Part shown: one piece after another, positions 1 to 11,722 of the stretch
Layout of the letters: each line of letters starts with the position of its first letter
Position numbering within the stretch: the stretch's first letter is position 1
Origin: Brevipalpus yothersi
Lineage: Eukaryota > Arthropoda > Arachnida > Trombidiformes > Tenuipalpidae
DNA length: 64,000 nt
Direction of reading: 5' to 3'
NCBI GenBank assembly: GCA_003956705.1
Contig: QZCP01000841.1
Location: 16,383-80,382 of the forward strand
Program-made: the position numbers and the translations under genes
Notes under the pieces: model-generated
What the model saw: the letters and a program-made list of their open reading frames with translations, nothing else
Database searches by the model: none
What the model was told of the DNA's origin: nothing

Positions 1-717
1 CTTTACTAGAGTATATTCTTAGCCTTTCGTGTCGGGAGAAAATGCTCCGAAAACGATGTTGATTCGTTTATTTGCTCTCTCAATAAAGAATAGCAGCTCA
101 AAGGTATAACTCAAGTTCTATTTGGATACATTCACTGCTCTCGCATCCATGATTTCGACAAAAAATCTAGAAAATGGGAAAATGCAAAAAGACCATTGAG
201 AACATCCTCATGCCAACCTTTCATGTCCCTCTCTCTCTCTCTCTATCTCTCTCCCTCTTGTCAGTATCATAGTCATTTGAAATTACTTCATGCATCATGC
301 TCATGAAAAGGATAAAAAAAGTAATCAGCATTGTTTCATGGTACTCAAGTTAGACTTCAAAAAAGAGCTTTTTTCTGGAATGCGATCTCTAGAATATCAC
401 CTAGAAGAGCATCAATATAGTTTACGTTTCAGTTGCAATCAGTCAAGGTAACTTTAGTGTAACTTAAGATGTTCATGAAATATACCTGTTACTTCATCTA
501 ACCCTTTAATACCCATCTGTAAATGAGAATATTAACAAATTTAAGTGGAAAAATTCATACATCCATCCATCAGTTCGATAGTTACTTGTGGCCTAGCTAG
601 TTCCAATTGTGGCCCCAATTCAGCCCTTAGAGGTAAGTTTTCGCATGTATTTACAAGAGTAATTTTGAGGCTTTTCCACTTGACAAACATTGTTCGTTGC
701 TGAGATCCTGAAGAGTT

Positions 718-800
<83 letters not shown>

Positions 801-1164
801 NNNNNNNNNNNNNNNNNNNNNNNNNNNNNNNNNNNNNNNNNNNNNNNNNNNNNNNNNNNNNNNNNNNNNNNNNNNNNNNNNNNNNNNNNNNNNNNNNNNN
901 NNNNNNNNNNNNNNNNNNNNNNNNNNNNNNNNNNNNNNNNNNNNNNNNNNNNNNNNNNNNNNNNNNNNNNNNNNNNNNNNNNNNNNNNNNNNNNNNNNNN
1001 NNNNNNNNNNNNNNNNNNNNNNNNNNNNNNNNNNNNNNNNNNNNNNNNNNNNNNNNNNNNNNNNNNNNNNNNNNNNNNNNNNNNNNNNNNNNNNNNNNNN
1101 NNNNNNNNNNNNNNNNNNNNNNNNNNNNNNNNNNNNNNNNNNNNNNNNNNNNNNNNNNNNNNNN

Positions 1165-1210
<46 letters not shown>

Positions 1211-1929
1211 AAAAAATGATTTGGACAAACATGAGACAAGAGGCCGGATAGAGCAATGGCCGACAATATACCTCGAAAAAACTTCTTCTTCATTACTTTT
1301 TTCATATTCTCATATTTTTCAAATGGTAATTGGATGAATGAAAAATGTATTTAAAATGATCTATTGATCCGTATCATTTGAAAGAGTCAATCCGGTCGTT
1401 TATTCGTTCGTTTATATTTAGATCATCGAGGTTTACCGCTCATATGATCTCCATTCAGTTGATGGTGAAGGATGGTGAAGCTTCCTAATAATTGTATTCA
1501 ACTGCCATCACAATTATCATCTGTGATCTTTTCCTGTCATACAGAATTGAACAAGTCGTTCTAAGTCAATCTGACATCGGACAAGTTCCTAAATACATTA
1601 TCTTTCCGAGCTTTGATTTCATTCATTGCTTCCGAATCATCTTCATTTTTCGTGTCCATCATATCACAGTTCCCGATCATCACAAACTTTGTGTCCTGAT
1701 TGTTTCCCCTGATTTAGTGGCCTGACATTGTTTATTTCAATGATGATACAATCCAAATCAGGCAGGAACGAAGGTCAGCAATTTTTTGGCACCAAAATTG
1801 AGTTATCATATTTTTTACCTGTGCTACACCAGTTATGCGATTTTTTAGTTGATTTGAGTTCTAGAAATTGATTTGTTTCCACTTTTCGGGATCGAGTATC
1901 TTATCTAGATTTCTAATTTTCGATTAACG
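1..1929. other. Non-coding flank with GA repeat and assembly gap
   Basis: No credible gene is visible. A short CT tract lies near 229-255 and a large GA tract interrupted by an N run occupies 721-1208. Open frames across the gap are simple-sequence artefacts. The stretch from 1210 to 1929 is unremarkable AT-rich DNA and presumably holds the promoter and 5' UTR of the GH16-like gene that starts at 1930. Confidence 0.6.
721..1208. repeat. (GA)n microsatellite containing a 344-base N gap
   Basis: Perfect GA dinucleotides fill 721-800 and 1165-1208, with N from 801 to 1164. The gap is bounded on both sides by the same repeat, so it most likely marks an unresolved longer GA array rather than missing unique sequence. 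The N length may be only an estimate. Confidence 0.95.
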
Positions 1930-2658
1930 ATGATAGTCATTATCAAGCAATTTGTCAACAATGATGTTGTCAGCACCATCTTGGCGATTATTTATTTTAC
2001 TACGATGTACCTTCCGGTGTTTCATTGTGACAATTCAAGAATAAACTTTTCCGGTTATGATTGGATAGTCAAAATTGGATATCGCAAACCAGGGCCGAAT
2101 TATTTTGCCGATATTCCATTCGTACATGATGGAAAACTATTCCTAATTGCTACCGAAGCGATTAACGGTTCCTGGATCACAAGTGAAGTATATTCTAAGC
2201 GTAAATTTGGTTACGGAACTTATCGTTTCAATATTTCATCTGAATTGGGGAATCTCGATGCCAATATTGTTCTGGGTCTGTTTACATGGGATTGGGGTCC
2301 AGATTTTTATCACCGAGAAATTGATATTGAATTTGCAAAATGGGGAAACAAAGAAGTTCCTACAAACGCTCAGTATGTGTGTCAACCCCATCAAGTTAAA
2401 ACAAATTTGAAACGATTCAAACGACAAACCGGCAAAAATCCGTCAATTGAACAGTTTACATGGTCACCAGAAAAGATCTCATTCACATCGCTCCACAACG
2501 ATAAAATCATTAGCTCATGGGTGTACAATGGTTCGTATGTGCCAAAAAAAGGAAATGAAACATTGCACATGAATCTTTGGTTATCGAGAGGTAAAAGACC
2601 TTCTGATAATAAGCCCGTAGTGATAGTGGTCAACAGCTTCGAATTTATACCGTTATAA
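1930..2658 (+). CDS. Secreted glycoside hydrolase family 16-like protein (intronless)
   Basis: A single 242-residue open frame begins with ATG and ends in TAA. Residues about 14-33 are hydrophobic and look like a signal peptide or anchor. The core has the GH16 beta-jelly-roll signature: a Gly/Tyr-rich strand region at 94-101, then the catalytic E-x-D-x-E motif as EIDIE at 130-134 (E130 nucleophile, D132, E134 acid/base by family rule), followed by NAQYV at 146-150 and an MNLWLSRG strand at 214-221. Family members cleave or remodel beta-glucans and related polysaccharides; the substrate cannot be told here. The flanking motif style (REIDIEFAKWGN) resembles bacterial GH16 proteins more than animal beta-glucan recognition proteins, which usually lack the catalytic residues. 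A poly(A) signal AATAAA lies at 2800-2805, showing eukaryotic expression features. No intron is present, unlike most genes in the window. Family call is firm; lateral origin is inference. Confidence 0.8.
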   Translation: MIVIIKQFVNNDVVSTILAIIYFTTMYLPVFHCDNSRINFSGYDWIVKIGYRKPGPNYFADIPFVHDGKLFLIATEAINGSWITSEVYSKRKFGYGTYRFNISSELGNLDANIVLGLFTWDWGPDFYHREIDIEFAKWGNKEVPTNAQYVCQPHQVKTNLKRFKRQTGKNPSIEQFTWSPEKISFTSLHNDKIISSWVYNGSYVPKKGNETLHMNLWLSRGKRPSDNKPVVIVVNSFEFIPL

Positions 2659-3379
2659 ATGATAAATATTTACTCTTCCATTCAAGTGCTAAATGTTTCC
2701 TAGTCTATCCAATGAACATACATTTATACGAACTTTTCTCACCTTGCTCATTGCATATATAATTGCGATAAAAATTGTATTCAAGATTTGAACTCAATCA
2801 ATAAAAAGAAAATGTATTACTGATGGTGAGTAATAAACTCTTACCCTTTACCATTACCTAATCGAGTTGTTTTTGATGACAATTGACACTTGCTCGAGAA
2901 GGCCAAATAGTTTCAAGAGTTGTCAGAATCAATTCTAGCGGCCATCCAAACATTAAGAATGATCATCAACCTCATTGACATTAATGGTCAAATAGTAGGC
3001 GTTTTTGCTAGGTCAATGATCATTGACGAGTTGTGGCGGGAAAAAGAATGTATAATCATTAAGTTCATGTCACCCTTTTGCTGGTATGTAGATGAAAAAT
3101 GTTGATCGTGGTCATACTGTTCAGTTCAGCCCTTCCGAATATCATTGGAACTTTGTCCAACAATGTTCATCAACCATAATATTGTTGAAAGAAACAGTAT
3201 GCAAACAGCCTCCTTTCCATTTACCTCATCAAACCATGAGAATGATAAAATGTTATTTTATTGTTGTTTTTCGTGCAGTTTACTTGTAGCCAAAAAACAT
3301 GTGTTTCAATTAGATAAATGGTAAACAAAGTATATATGATTAATTAATTGTGCGATTGGAAACTCGTACATCGAGTTAG
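2659..3379. other. 3' UTR of GH16 gene and intergenic DNA
   Basis: Contains the AATAAA at 2800-2805 and then AT-rich sequence. Short frames at 2920-3105 and 3092-3289 show no domain or repeat signal. An upstream exon of the basic protein at 3380 could be hidden here or further upstream, but none was identified. Confidence 0.5.
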
Positions 3380-3970
3380 GTGAGAAACCTGGTGAAACGT
3401 CGAAAGCAGCTCAAAGGTGGTGGTGGAAGTGGAGGAGGAGGTGTTGAAGGTGGTAAAAGAGAAGGAAAAAAGAGGGATCCAAAAGAAACAGAAGATCTGA
3501 GAAGAAAAAGGAAGATCAACGAAATAATTGGAAATACCACGAAAGGCCAAAACGGTAGGAACTTAATCAAATCAGAAGTGGAAAAGAGTACAGAGACCGG
3601 TGAAGAGGCTAGCTTGGAGGCCAGTGAAGAGATTAGCGAAGAGACACAATATCCGGCCTCATGTTCATCTTCATGTGATTCAGAGGGACGCAAAAAGGAT
3701 AGCCAAAAGCGACGTCAAAAACGCTTGTTGACCAGAGAGGCACGTCGATTAATTTACGAAGCTGCTCATCGAAGGAATAGTGGTAAACAAATTTGTCCAT
3801 GTCCATATTCAGAAAGTCCAGGAAAAAATGAACCGGATGGCGATGATGATGATGGTGATAAGGAAGATTCAACGTCTTGTGGTAGAGTAACTGGGTTGGC
3901 TGGATTATCATTTTTGTGGAGTAGACGTGGAACTGTTACTAAAAATGCAATCAATCGTGGAAATGAATAG
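3380..3970 (+). CDS. Probable terminal exon of an unrecognised charged protein
   Basis: An open frame of about 196 codons ends in TAG at 3970. It has no internal ATG and starts just after a possible acceptor (TTAG before GTGAGA near 3378), so if real it is the last exon of a spliced gene whose start was not found. The protein is low-complexity: an N-terminal Lys/Arg stretch with a glycine run, an acidic Glu/Ser region, a central basic segment (KKDSQKRRQKRLLTREARR) and an Asp run, ending in a short hydrophobic piece. This suggests a nuclear or nucleic-acid-binding protein, but no family was recognised. It converges on the CRAL-TRIO gene with only about 75 bases between stop codons. It could be spurious. 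Confidence 0.35.
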   Translation: MRNLVKRRKQLKGGGGSGGGGVEGGKREGKKRDPKETEDLRRKRKINEIIGNTTKGQNGRNLIKSEVEKSTETGEEASLEASEEISEETQYPASCSSSCDSEGRKKDSQKRRQKRLLTREARRLIYEAAHRRNSGKQICPCPYSESPGKNEPDGDDDDGDKEDSTSCGRVTGLAGLSFLWSRRGTVTKNAINRGNE

Positions 3971-4044
3971 TATTAATAATACTTAGATGCTCTATGGATG
4001 ATGATCAATATTCTAACTTTGATTTGATATATTTTATTAGGATT

Positions 4045-4827
4045 TCAACCACTTGCAATCAAGCGCCGTATCTCTTTGTCTCCACTGATTATTTTTTCCA
4101 AATGTTTTCGAATTTTGTTCACTTCTTCAGAACTTAATCCAAGTTCTATTTTACCAACTTCATCAGCTGATTTACAGCCCTCCGGAATGCGAATATATTC
4201 CTCTTTATTCAGTCCACCCAGTAAAGCTGGTAAATTCTCGGGTGCAATAACTTCGGTTATAGTTTTCTTGTTATAAACTCGAAGAATTCTTTTACCATCT
4301 TCTGGAATGAAGTGTTGAACACCTCTCCAAACACTCTCAAGAACCCAAGGAATTTCATAAACAATAATATACTTGACTGTCCAGGGCATATAATGGCGGA
4401 AAACTTTGATTATGAGATGAAGAAAATCGAAATCAATATTGCTCCAACCAAAACCTTGGGCATCGAATACCAATCCCCAGCATCGTTCGCTGGAAAATCG
4501 TTGATCCATCAGATCCATATTGTAGAGTAAAAATTGACGAATCGGTGTGGCCAAAACTTCAGATTTAATATTGAATTTACTTCGAACATACAATACAGGA
4601 TCGCCATCTCGATCAGTCTGAAAGATATATAAGAAAACTTGAGGTAGTTAAAGTGTTCTTCACTTTGAAAAAGTTTTCGTGTAGCAGAAGAATGGAGAGA
4701 GAGAAGATGAGCTCGAAAATTTTCCTCTCTCATCTCGTTTTCCCTGGAATTCAATGGAAAGGGGATAAGATAAGAAGTTCTCTTCCATTCACTTGGTAGG
4801 ATGTAATTAAATCAATTAAAGTTATTT

Positions 4828-4889
<62 letters not shown>

Positions 4890-5988
4890 AAACGGCTTCA
4901 ACTTGGACAACGTATTTCCCATAGTTGGTTAGATGATGGTGGAGAGAAACCAGTTCCTTTTGGATGATCACTTGATGAAAGCTTCTGAACAGAGGAGTAA
5001 TTTCAATGATTACATCTTTCCATAGAGAATATCTAGACAAGGAGGGTTCTCAAGCAGATGAACAATGTAACAGTTATAGAACAAAGCCTTACTGGACACT
5101 AATCGTACTCTGAGAGCATGGATAACCTTCAGCTTATGGACTAACTCATTTGATGAGAGTATTGAGTGATCTCACCTCTTTTCATGAGGAATTATGCTAA
5201 TTTTTCGAACGAATCGTGATTTGGATTTCGAAATTCGAAATTCCTTGCTCAAAAAAGATAAGAACTCAATTTCGCAATATTTTCAAAGATGAGAGAGAAA
5301 GGGGGGTGATAAAAATTCCAAGAAGTCAGTGGAAATTATTTGAAACTCGTTGCAACTAACGATCAAGTGAGGTATTGGATTTTTTTCCTTAATTCAGTAA
5401 TGAGCCAGTTGTCAAGAACAGGGATTCCCCGAGAGAGCTACTACTAATGTGACACAAGTTAGAAAATACAATTTCGTATGATATTTAAACTGATTTAGCT
5501 CGCTTGCTAGTCATAATGGACTTTCGCTGTCATCAAAAAACACTGAATTGTTTGTTGTTGAAAATTGTTTTTGGGGTGCATTTCTTGCTTACCTTGAATT
5601 CAAAAATACTTCCAGACTCATAAAATTCGATCGGGAATCTTTCCGGTCTAGCACCTTCAATACCCATCTCTTTGCGCCATGCAAGTCGTTCTTTGATCAT
5701 CTCTGTAGCTGATTTTACATCTAAATTGGTTTGGAAGAGAAATCTGCGAACTTCGAAGTCACATTTCATAACTTTTTCCGTATCTTTTACCCAATAGTGA
5801 GCACTATTTACTTTGAAATCTTCTTCCAAAAGTTTTCGACACTCGGCAATTTTTTTAATCAATTCTTCATCATCTGGTGGCACTAAATATTTAGGAGCAT
5901 CTTGATAGAGTTTCTTTTTGACCTCTCCTGGTTTTTCATTAGTTTTACCATTGTTGTTCACATTGTTGTTGGTTGTTTTGGCACTCAT
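4045..5988 (-). CDS. CRAL-TRIO (Sec14-like) lipid-binding protein, two coding exons
   Basis: Exons on the minus strand are 5593-5988 and 4045-4617, joined in phase 0 (donor GTAAGC, acceptor TTTCAG), giving 322 residues. The chosen start is the ATG at 5988; an upstream in-frame ATG at 6036 would add 16 residues. Residues about 60-110 form a CRAL-TRIO N-terminal helical unit with the typical VRRFLFQTNLDVKSA sequence, and exon 2 carries the lipid-binding domain (DRDGDPVLYVRSKFN, then YNMDLMDQRF and the PWTVKYIIVYEIPWVLESVW core). Family members bind and transfer phosphoinositides, tocopherol or retinoids; the ligand is not predictable. The N-terminal half is reminiscent of MOSPD2-type proteins, but no MSP domain or membrane anchor follows. 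A minus-strand AATAAA lies at 4033-4038, only a few bases past the stop, so the 3' UTR is very short. Confidence 0.85.
4618..5592 (-). other. Intron of the CRAL-TRIO gene with CT tract
   Basis: Single 975-base intron. It contains a (CT)n array at 4830-4885 and otherwise unremarkable AT-rich sequence, with no nested gene. Confidence 0.75.
4830..4885. repeat. (CT)n microsatellite
   Basis: Uninterrupted CT dinucleotides, about 28 units, inside the CRAL-TRIO intron. Confidence 0.95.
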
Positions 5989-6692
5989 CTTGATATTGAA
6001 ACAAACTGTCGAATATAAAAAAAATTGATCACTCAATCAATCCACAGAAAATATGATTCCAATTCTGTAAATGATTATTTAATCACACTGGAAACAATTT
6101 TAATTTGCATAACGATGGTAGCGCCGATAATCAGTGGGCCTGATCATCGGTTTTTCACAAAGTAAAAGTGAAAAGCACGTTATCAATTACTCATAAAAGC
6201 TGTTGGACTTTGGATAAGAGTAGGAACAAATAGTATTGAGAATGAAACAGCAATCAATATTGGTTGAATTGGGTGAAAAAATTTTGTATGCTCATGAAGC
6301 TGAGGTCAATGTCTTAGTAAAAGATTGCCGAACTTTGCCCTCATCCGGTGTTAGAACTCAGAGAAACTTGCTTGAAAATTTTCTGGAACTGATACACATC
6401 AGATTCCACCGGTCTGAACTCTTTATAACAAGAGTAACTAACTAAGAAACACACATCTTGATTGATCACATGCAAATTCACCGTAAATTTAGAGCTTAAA
6501 CTACTCACCGAATTATCGACTGTCGATATCAACTAGTGTCACGGAACAAATAGCTTATGTCCCTAGTCACGAAGTCACTTATGAAGTGATTCAGATTCAC
6601 TGATCTTGCTGTGTGTTTGCGAAGTAGGAGTAGTACACTTTATTACTTTCTCTCTCGTCTTTCTCTCTCCCCTGAATCTCACTTTCTTCCTC

Positions 6693-6723
<31 letters not shown>

Positions 6724-6943
6724 TTCACTTTCTCGAGTGAAAACTTGCCCACTTCGATTTTCCCGATCTTTCTCTTCTTTCAAGGGTGGTCCAAACGGTT
6801 TTCAGATGGAAATGTTATTGTCCTTCGTGCACATACGATCAACAGTCTCACTTGCTTTCGATAACCACCGAAAGTATGAGTCAAGGATGGCTGAAAGCAG
6901 TAATAATAAGCGATTCTCTTTGCAAGAAAGTACATCAAGTTGT

Positions 6944-7004
<61 letters not shown>

Positions 7005-8975
7005 ATCATGATGATGATTAGACCATCAAAAAATACTATACTCACTTGTCGGCTGATCGACTTGTAAGTTGTTCTTCTTCTATTGGTGTTTTTGGAGTGC
7101 TAATAATTACACTTTGTTAGCCTTGAATTGATCCGTTAAAATGTATTGATGGAATATTTGAATATTTTACAACTACTACTACAACTACCATTATCATTTG
7201 AATGAGAAGGAAAAAAGAAACTGATTATCGAAAATTTTTACTAATGCAGACGATTGACGCCATAAAATGCAATTGACAGTTGTGCTATTTGCTTGTCCAA
7301 CTGCTACCACTTGTGATCTTGACTTGTTAACTTGAGTAAACTGGAAAAGTATAAAATCAAATAAGTATTCAATATCCTGCATGAACAATGATTATTTTTT
7401 CTCTTCTCACCTTCTCTCCATCTTATTTGAAATTGTATCTCGATTCCATGTAAGGAAGAGAGATAGAATTATTTGATGAACTTGATTTTCAATTGCTCAA
7501 TTCCTCCTCTAATCTTCAACCTGTCACAATTTTTAACATTTTACCATTATGATTTCCACTTTCCATTCAAAATTTTGGTACCAATTTTACCATTTCTTGA
7601 AGGCATTTCACTTTCTCCATCCTTATGGTTAGCTCATCACAAATCTCTATCTCTATATCATATTCAAGGATCGGAATGTCCACAAGCTAGATACTACTAT
7701 ATACCTGGCTTATGTAATGCTTACCTCGCCATCATCCTGATAAGCATCGATGCCACTAAATTGATCTTGACCATTAGTTTTATTAATTTTAGCGTATTCA
7801 TGACACTCCTTATCAAGTTGAAGAATGAAAGGTTCCAGAATCGTCCATCCTTTACCAATTATCTACCACAAAAATACATATACACATTTACATGTATATT
7901 TACATGCATCCGACTACACGTTCATGGCTATCCATCAACTGCCATGGACATTCCGTAAACTCAAAAAATACGACGAAATCTTTCTTCCACATCCTTGATC
8001 TAATCTTATACTACAACTAGTCACGTGTGGTAAAAGTTGTCCACCTTAAGTTACTATCATCATCATCAAAAACATTGATTATCCACCGGTGTATTATGAA
8101 CGTCATTTTTCAAATTCAATATCATGCGATTAAAGAACTTTTTTCTCTCTTTCCCAATTTTTTTATCAATTAATAAAAATATATGACACGATAAAAAGTT
8201 AACTTTTCTCTGTTCAACATTCACAAAACACCGAAAACGAGTTGAATTTTACAATCTCACGAATTCAAATTAACGACTTTTAGAAAATCGGCAAACTTTC
8301 GTTCACTCATCAACTTTTACCGAACGTTAATTCAACGTTGATTAGCAACGTTCAAACGTTAATGATCGTTGGATAATCGCGCTCTTCCATACTATTGGCC
8401 AAGGTCTAGGGATTGACAGAGGGAAATGAATTATATTACATTATTGAATTGTAGTATGATTTAATCCAAAAAGTATTGTCAATACTCTTTGATTAAATCG
8501 ATGATCAACTTCGTTTTCAGTCTTCGATTGTCGCGTTGAGAGAGTTTTGTAAAGTTTTTTTTGTCTTCTCTCCTCTCTAACAGGCAGCTTAATCCCAGTA
8601 GCTAAAGTACAAAGTACAAAAAATAATTACCAATACATGTAGTGTCTGTCATTAAGTGGTGACTGATGATTGGTTGTCAGTGTGAGTATGAGTATTAGTG
8701 AAAAAAAAAGGAAAATGTTATCTTGCGGTTTGATGTAAAACTGGAGAATAAACTAAATAGTAAGCAAGCTGTCCATGTGTAACATTTGAAACTCGTGTCA
8801 TTCTGTGTGTGTCTCTCTCTGTGTTAGTCTTTTGCTTCTAGTCAATTTAATTACAAGTCTATTAATTTTTGGTTACATGTGTTTTGTGGTCATGGATATC
8901 GTCATATGATTAAAGTGTACAACTGTGGTGATCATCGTTCTTCGTTCATCGGTTGTCATCGAGTGATTGGACTAG
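5989..8975. other. Intergenic region between divergent CRAL-TRIO and lark-like genes
   Basis: About 3 kb that should contain the two promoters. CT-rich sequence occurs at 6640-6730 and a GA array at 6949-7001. Open frames at 6611-7021 and 7473-7958 are simple-sequence or leucine-rich artefacts with no domain. No conserved coding exon was seen on either strand. The stretch 8530-8975, with TG- and CT-rich patches, is likely the leader of the RRM gene. Confidence 0.55.
6949..7001. repeat. (GA)n microsatellite
   Basis: About 26 GA units in intergenic DNA. Confidence 0.95.
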
Positions 8976-10640
8976 ATGGATGATTCGCAACAGCAAACCG
9001 AATTGTGTCCACCATCAAGTTGTGAGGATGCAGCGTTGGTTAAGGATGAAGACAGCTCGGTATGTTTATTTGAGAAATGATTAATTAGTTTATTTTGCTT
9101 TCGTTTCATTGGCTGATTCTTTTTATGATTCATGCAGGTAAATCCTTCGGATTCAAATCATAATTTTGATAATTTTGACCAACAACAATCAAACTCTTGT
9201 CAAAGTCAATCTACTCCACTACCTCTCGATACAAGTCATCTACAAGATTCTTCCCCATCATTGTCATCATCATCTCAGACTATCGATGATGTCTCCAAAT
9301 CGCATATAAGTCAAGTTTCCACCAATTGTGATGACAGTAATCAGTCAGCTCAGTCCAACTATCATCAAATGTCTACTGTTAGCAATAGTAATGATAATAA
9401 TAATAATAACAACAACATTAATGCTGTGAGTAATTAAAATTTCGAGTTGTTTATTTAGAAGACGTAGCTACTAGTGATGCAGCAGTTGACATGGTATCTG
9501 ATTCTATTTTTAACTTTTTGTCATCTTGCCCAAACAGAGAACGAAAATATTTGTCGGTCGTCTTCCGGAAGGATGTTCATCAAAAGATTTGGAAGATCTT
9601 TTCGGAAAATATGGTACCGTTAGTGAATGTGACGTTGTTGGAAAGTTCGGCTTCGTTGTAAGTTTTTTCTCGAAAAAATATTCAATACATAATTATAATA
9701 GATTTGCTGTATGAGTCTTTCAGCATCTTGAGTCATCTTTTGGAATTTTTTTTTCTCTCCATATTTTTTGATAGCATATGAGTAAAAATGAGGAAGCCGA
9801 AGAATGTGTGAAAAAATTGAACAAATACAGTTTCATGGGATCTTCATTAACGGTCGAGGTGAGTTGATTTATTACTTGAATCATCTACTTAACGACTATT
9901 TCTTACAAAATTGATGGTTTTCTTACGCTGATGAGCTTCAAATTCAGATTATAAAGTCCTCGTCGTGAATGATATGATAACAATTGCGAAAGCTTGAGAT
10001 TTTCGATTAGAATTGATCCGGAATCTTATGATAAAGGAGGGAGAGATTATTTATCGCGCTATATTTTTGTTTAACTTTCTGTGTTATCATGATTATTATT
10101 TCTTTTTACATTTTTATTTAGTTTTCAACCAGTAAGGTTCATCCTGAGCCAGGAACTCTCGGCAGAGCGAAAAATGTCATGAGAACTACTACTAGAGATC
10201 ATCATCGTGCAAGAAATGGTCCTTATCCGCGTGATCATTATCGAGGTGGACACTCATCTCACGGTTATAAGGGTGGCTATTATTACGACGAATATCGCTA
10301 TGATAGGGACCCTTATTTCGAAAGAGATTCATACTATCACGACAGAGATCGACGAGCTCCATATCTTCCAGTTTACGATCGAAGACCACTTGAGTTTGAT
10401 AACTATCCTCTTCGTGACTATCGACCATCAATGGGGCCAAGATTAGGCCACCCAATTTCACCACCAGATAATATCTATGCCCGGCGTGGGCCTCGCGTGT
10501 ATGATCGAACAAGTGATATATCTACGCCTCTCTATTCAACCCGATCACCAGATATGAATCCTCCGCCTTTTCCAGGACCTCAAATGCCTCTTCCACCGCT
10601 GAATAGATGGGCTCCTAGTCCTCTGTCTCGAAGGAAATGA
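8976..10640 (+). CDS. Single-RRM RNA-binding protein, lark/RBM4-like, five exons
   Basis: Exons 8976-9059, 9138-9425, 9538-9657, 9775-9858 and 10122-10640, all phase 0 with consensus splice sites, give 363 residues. Residues 1-124 are Ser/Gln/Asn-rich and disordered. One RRM spans about 125-192, with RNP2 as IFVGRL (128-133) and RNP1 as KFGFVHM (160-166). After it comes FSTSKVHPEPG, which matches the linker following the second RRM of lark/RBM4 proteins (STSK..PG). The C-terminal 150 residues are Arg/Tyr/Asp-rich and end Pro-rich. Lark/RBM4 proteins bind mRNA and act in splicing and translation, including circadian control in flies. Unlike them, this protein has one RRM instead of two and no CCHC knuckle after the linker, so it is either a reduced orthologue or a related paralogue. 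Confidence 0.82.
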
Positions 10641-11722
10641 GACTCATTTCATTTGGGCTTTATATTTCATTCTATTTATTCACTCACTTGAAAATTTTAT
10701 CCCTGCTCAGGTTCCCCAACTCATGGTCAGGTGAAACTCATGGTAATTTTGAATCCTAGTGAATCCAGTTGTTTTCGTCGATGGTATTTCGACCATTTTC
10801 CTTGTGCCAGGTTATCTCTCTACCATGGTCCATAAAGTGTCCGGAAATGATACATAATTGTGATTTCCTGCTTCCTTACAGGATGTCTAAGTTTTTCTCA
10901 TGATAAATTGGTAGTAACCTTTCGGTCCTATGGGTTAAAGTGCATCCCTCCACCAATGCAGTCTCCCCCACTTTCAACGAAATTGATGCTCAAATCTGTG
11001 ACCATTGAACAATCTTTGGTAATCGATAATATTGAGACAATATTGGTCTCAAAGAAAAGAAACGAAAAAAAAGATTCTCATAACTATGCACCCATACTTC
11101 GTTGTGCTAAATGTTTTTTTTTATAAATATATATATCACGTATTGCGTATGTGAAAACATGAATACATATATATATATCAGTTCCACAGACTCCGGTCTG
11201 TGATCAGTTCGAAGTTGTTATTGTTGGAAAAGTTTAAGCTAACTAAACTTTTTTCTGTTATCTACTCTCTCTCTATCCCATTCGAATCATGATTGATAAT
11301 AAAATTTCATCATGATAATAACTACACCAATACCAGTTGTGTGCACATCGAACATCACCATTCCCGCTACATAATCATTTCCTTTTATTCTTAAATCGGC
11401 ATGAAAAAAATGGACCTCAAAGCAACATCCCTCTCTCTCTCTTTCTCTTCCTTTATTCCAACATCTTCCAACATCTTTCTTGTGCAGGAATGCAGCGGTC
11501 AGAAGAAGTCCGAAGTTTTTGGCTGAAGCGCTTCTTGCAGTTCTGTTGCCGCTTTCAAAGCTGTGTGTGTCGCCATGGTAACATTCCTGTTCCTGTTCGG
11601 TTAGTGTTGAAAAAAAATGAAGGTATTCATGATGAAAGGTGTTGGCTACAAAGTTTTGTTAATATACATGTATGTTTACTGTTAAATAGTGTATTGATAA
11701 TGGATTAAATAAATTTTCTAAT
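10641..11722. other. 3' UTR of lark-like gene and neurexin IV upstream region
   Basis: AT-rich sequence with TA-rich runs near 11127-11180 and a short CT tract near 11430. Searched in all frames for a discoidin (F5/8C) domain that would belong to neurexin IV; none was seen. The frame at 11337-11708 shows no domain. Confidence 0.55.

Noticed and set aside
541..1305. Overlapping long frames with SLSLSL or RERERE runs across the N gap
   Set aside because: They are translations of the GA/CT array and of N; no unique coding sequence flanks them.
6611..7067. Frames with Ser/Leu and Arg/Glu runs
   Set aside because: Simple-repeat artefacts without a domain or plausible splice partners.
9448..9515. 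Possible extra small exon in the RRM gene, between exons 2 and 3
   Set aside because: Acceptor- and donor-like signals exist, but in the required phase it reads into a stop, and exons 2 and 3 already join in frame.
11337..11708. Frame with an acceptor-like site upstream of neurexin IV
   Set aside because: No discoidin resemblance and no phase-compatible donor to LamG1; the signal-peptide exon at 11723 explains the 5' end better.
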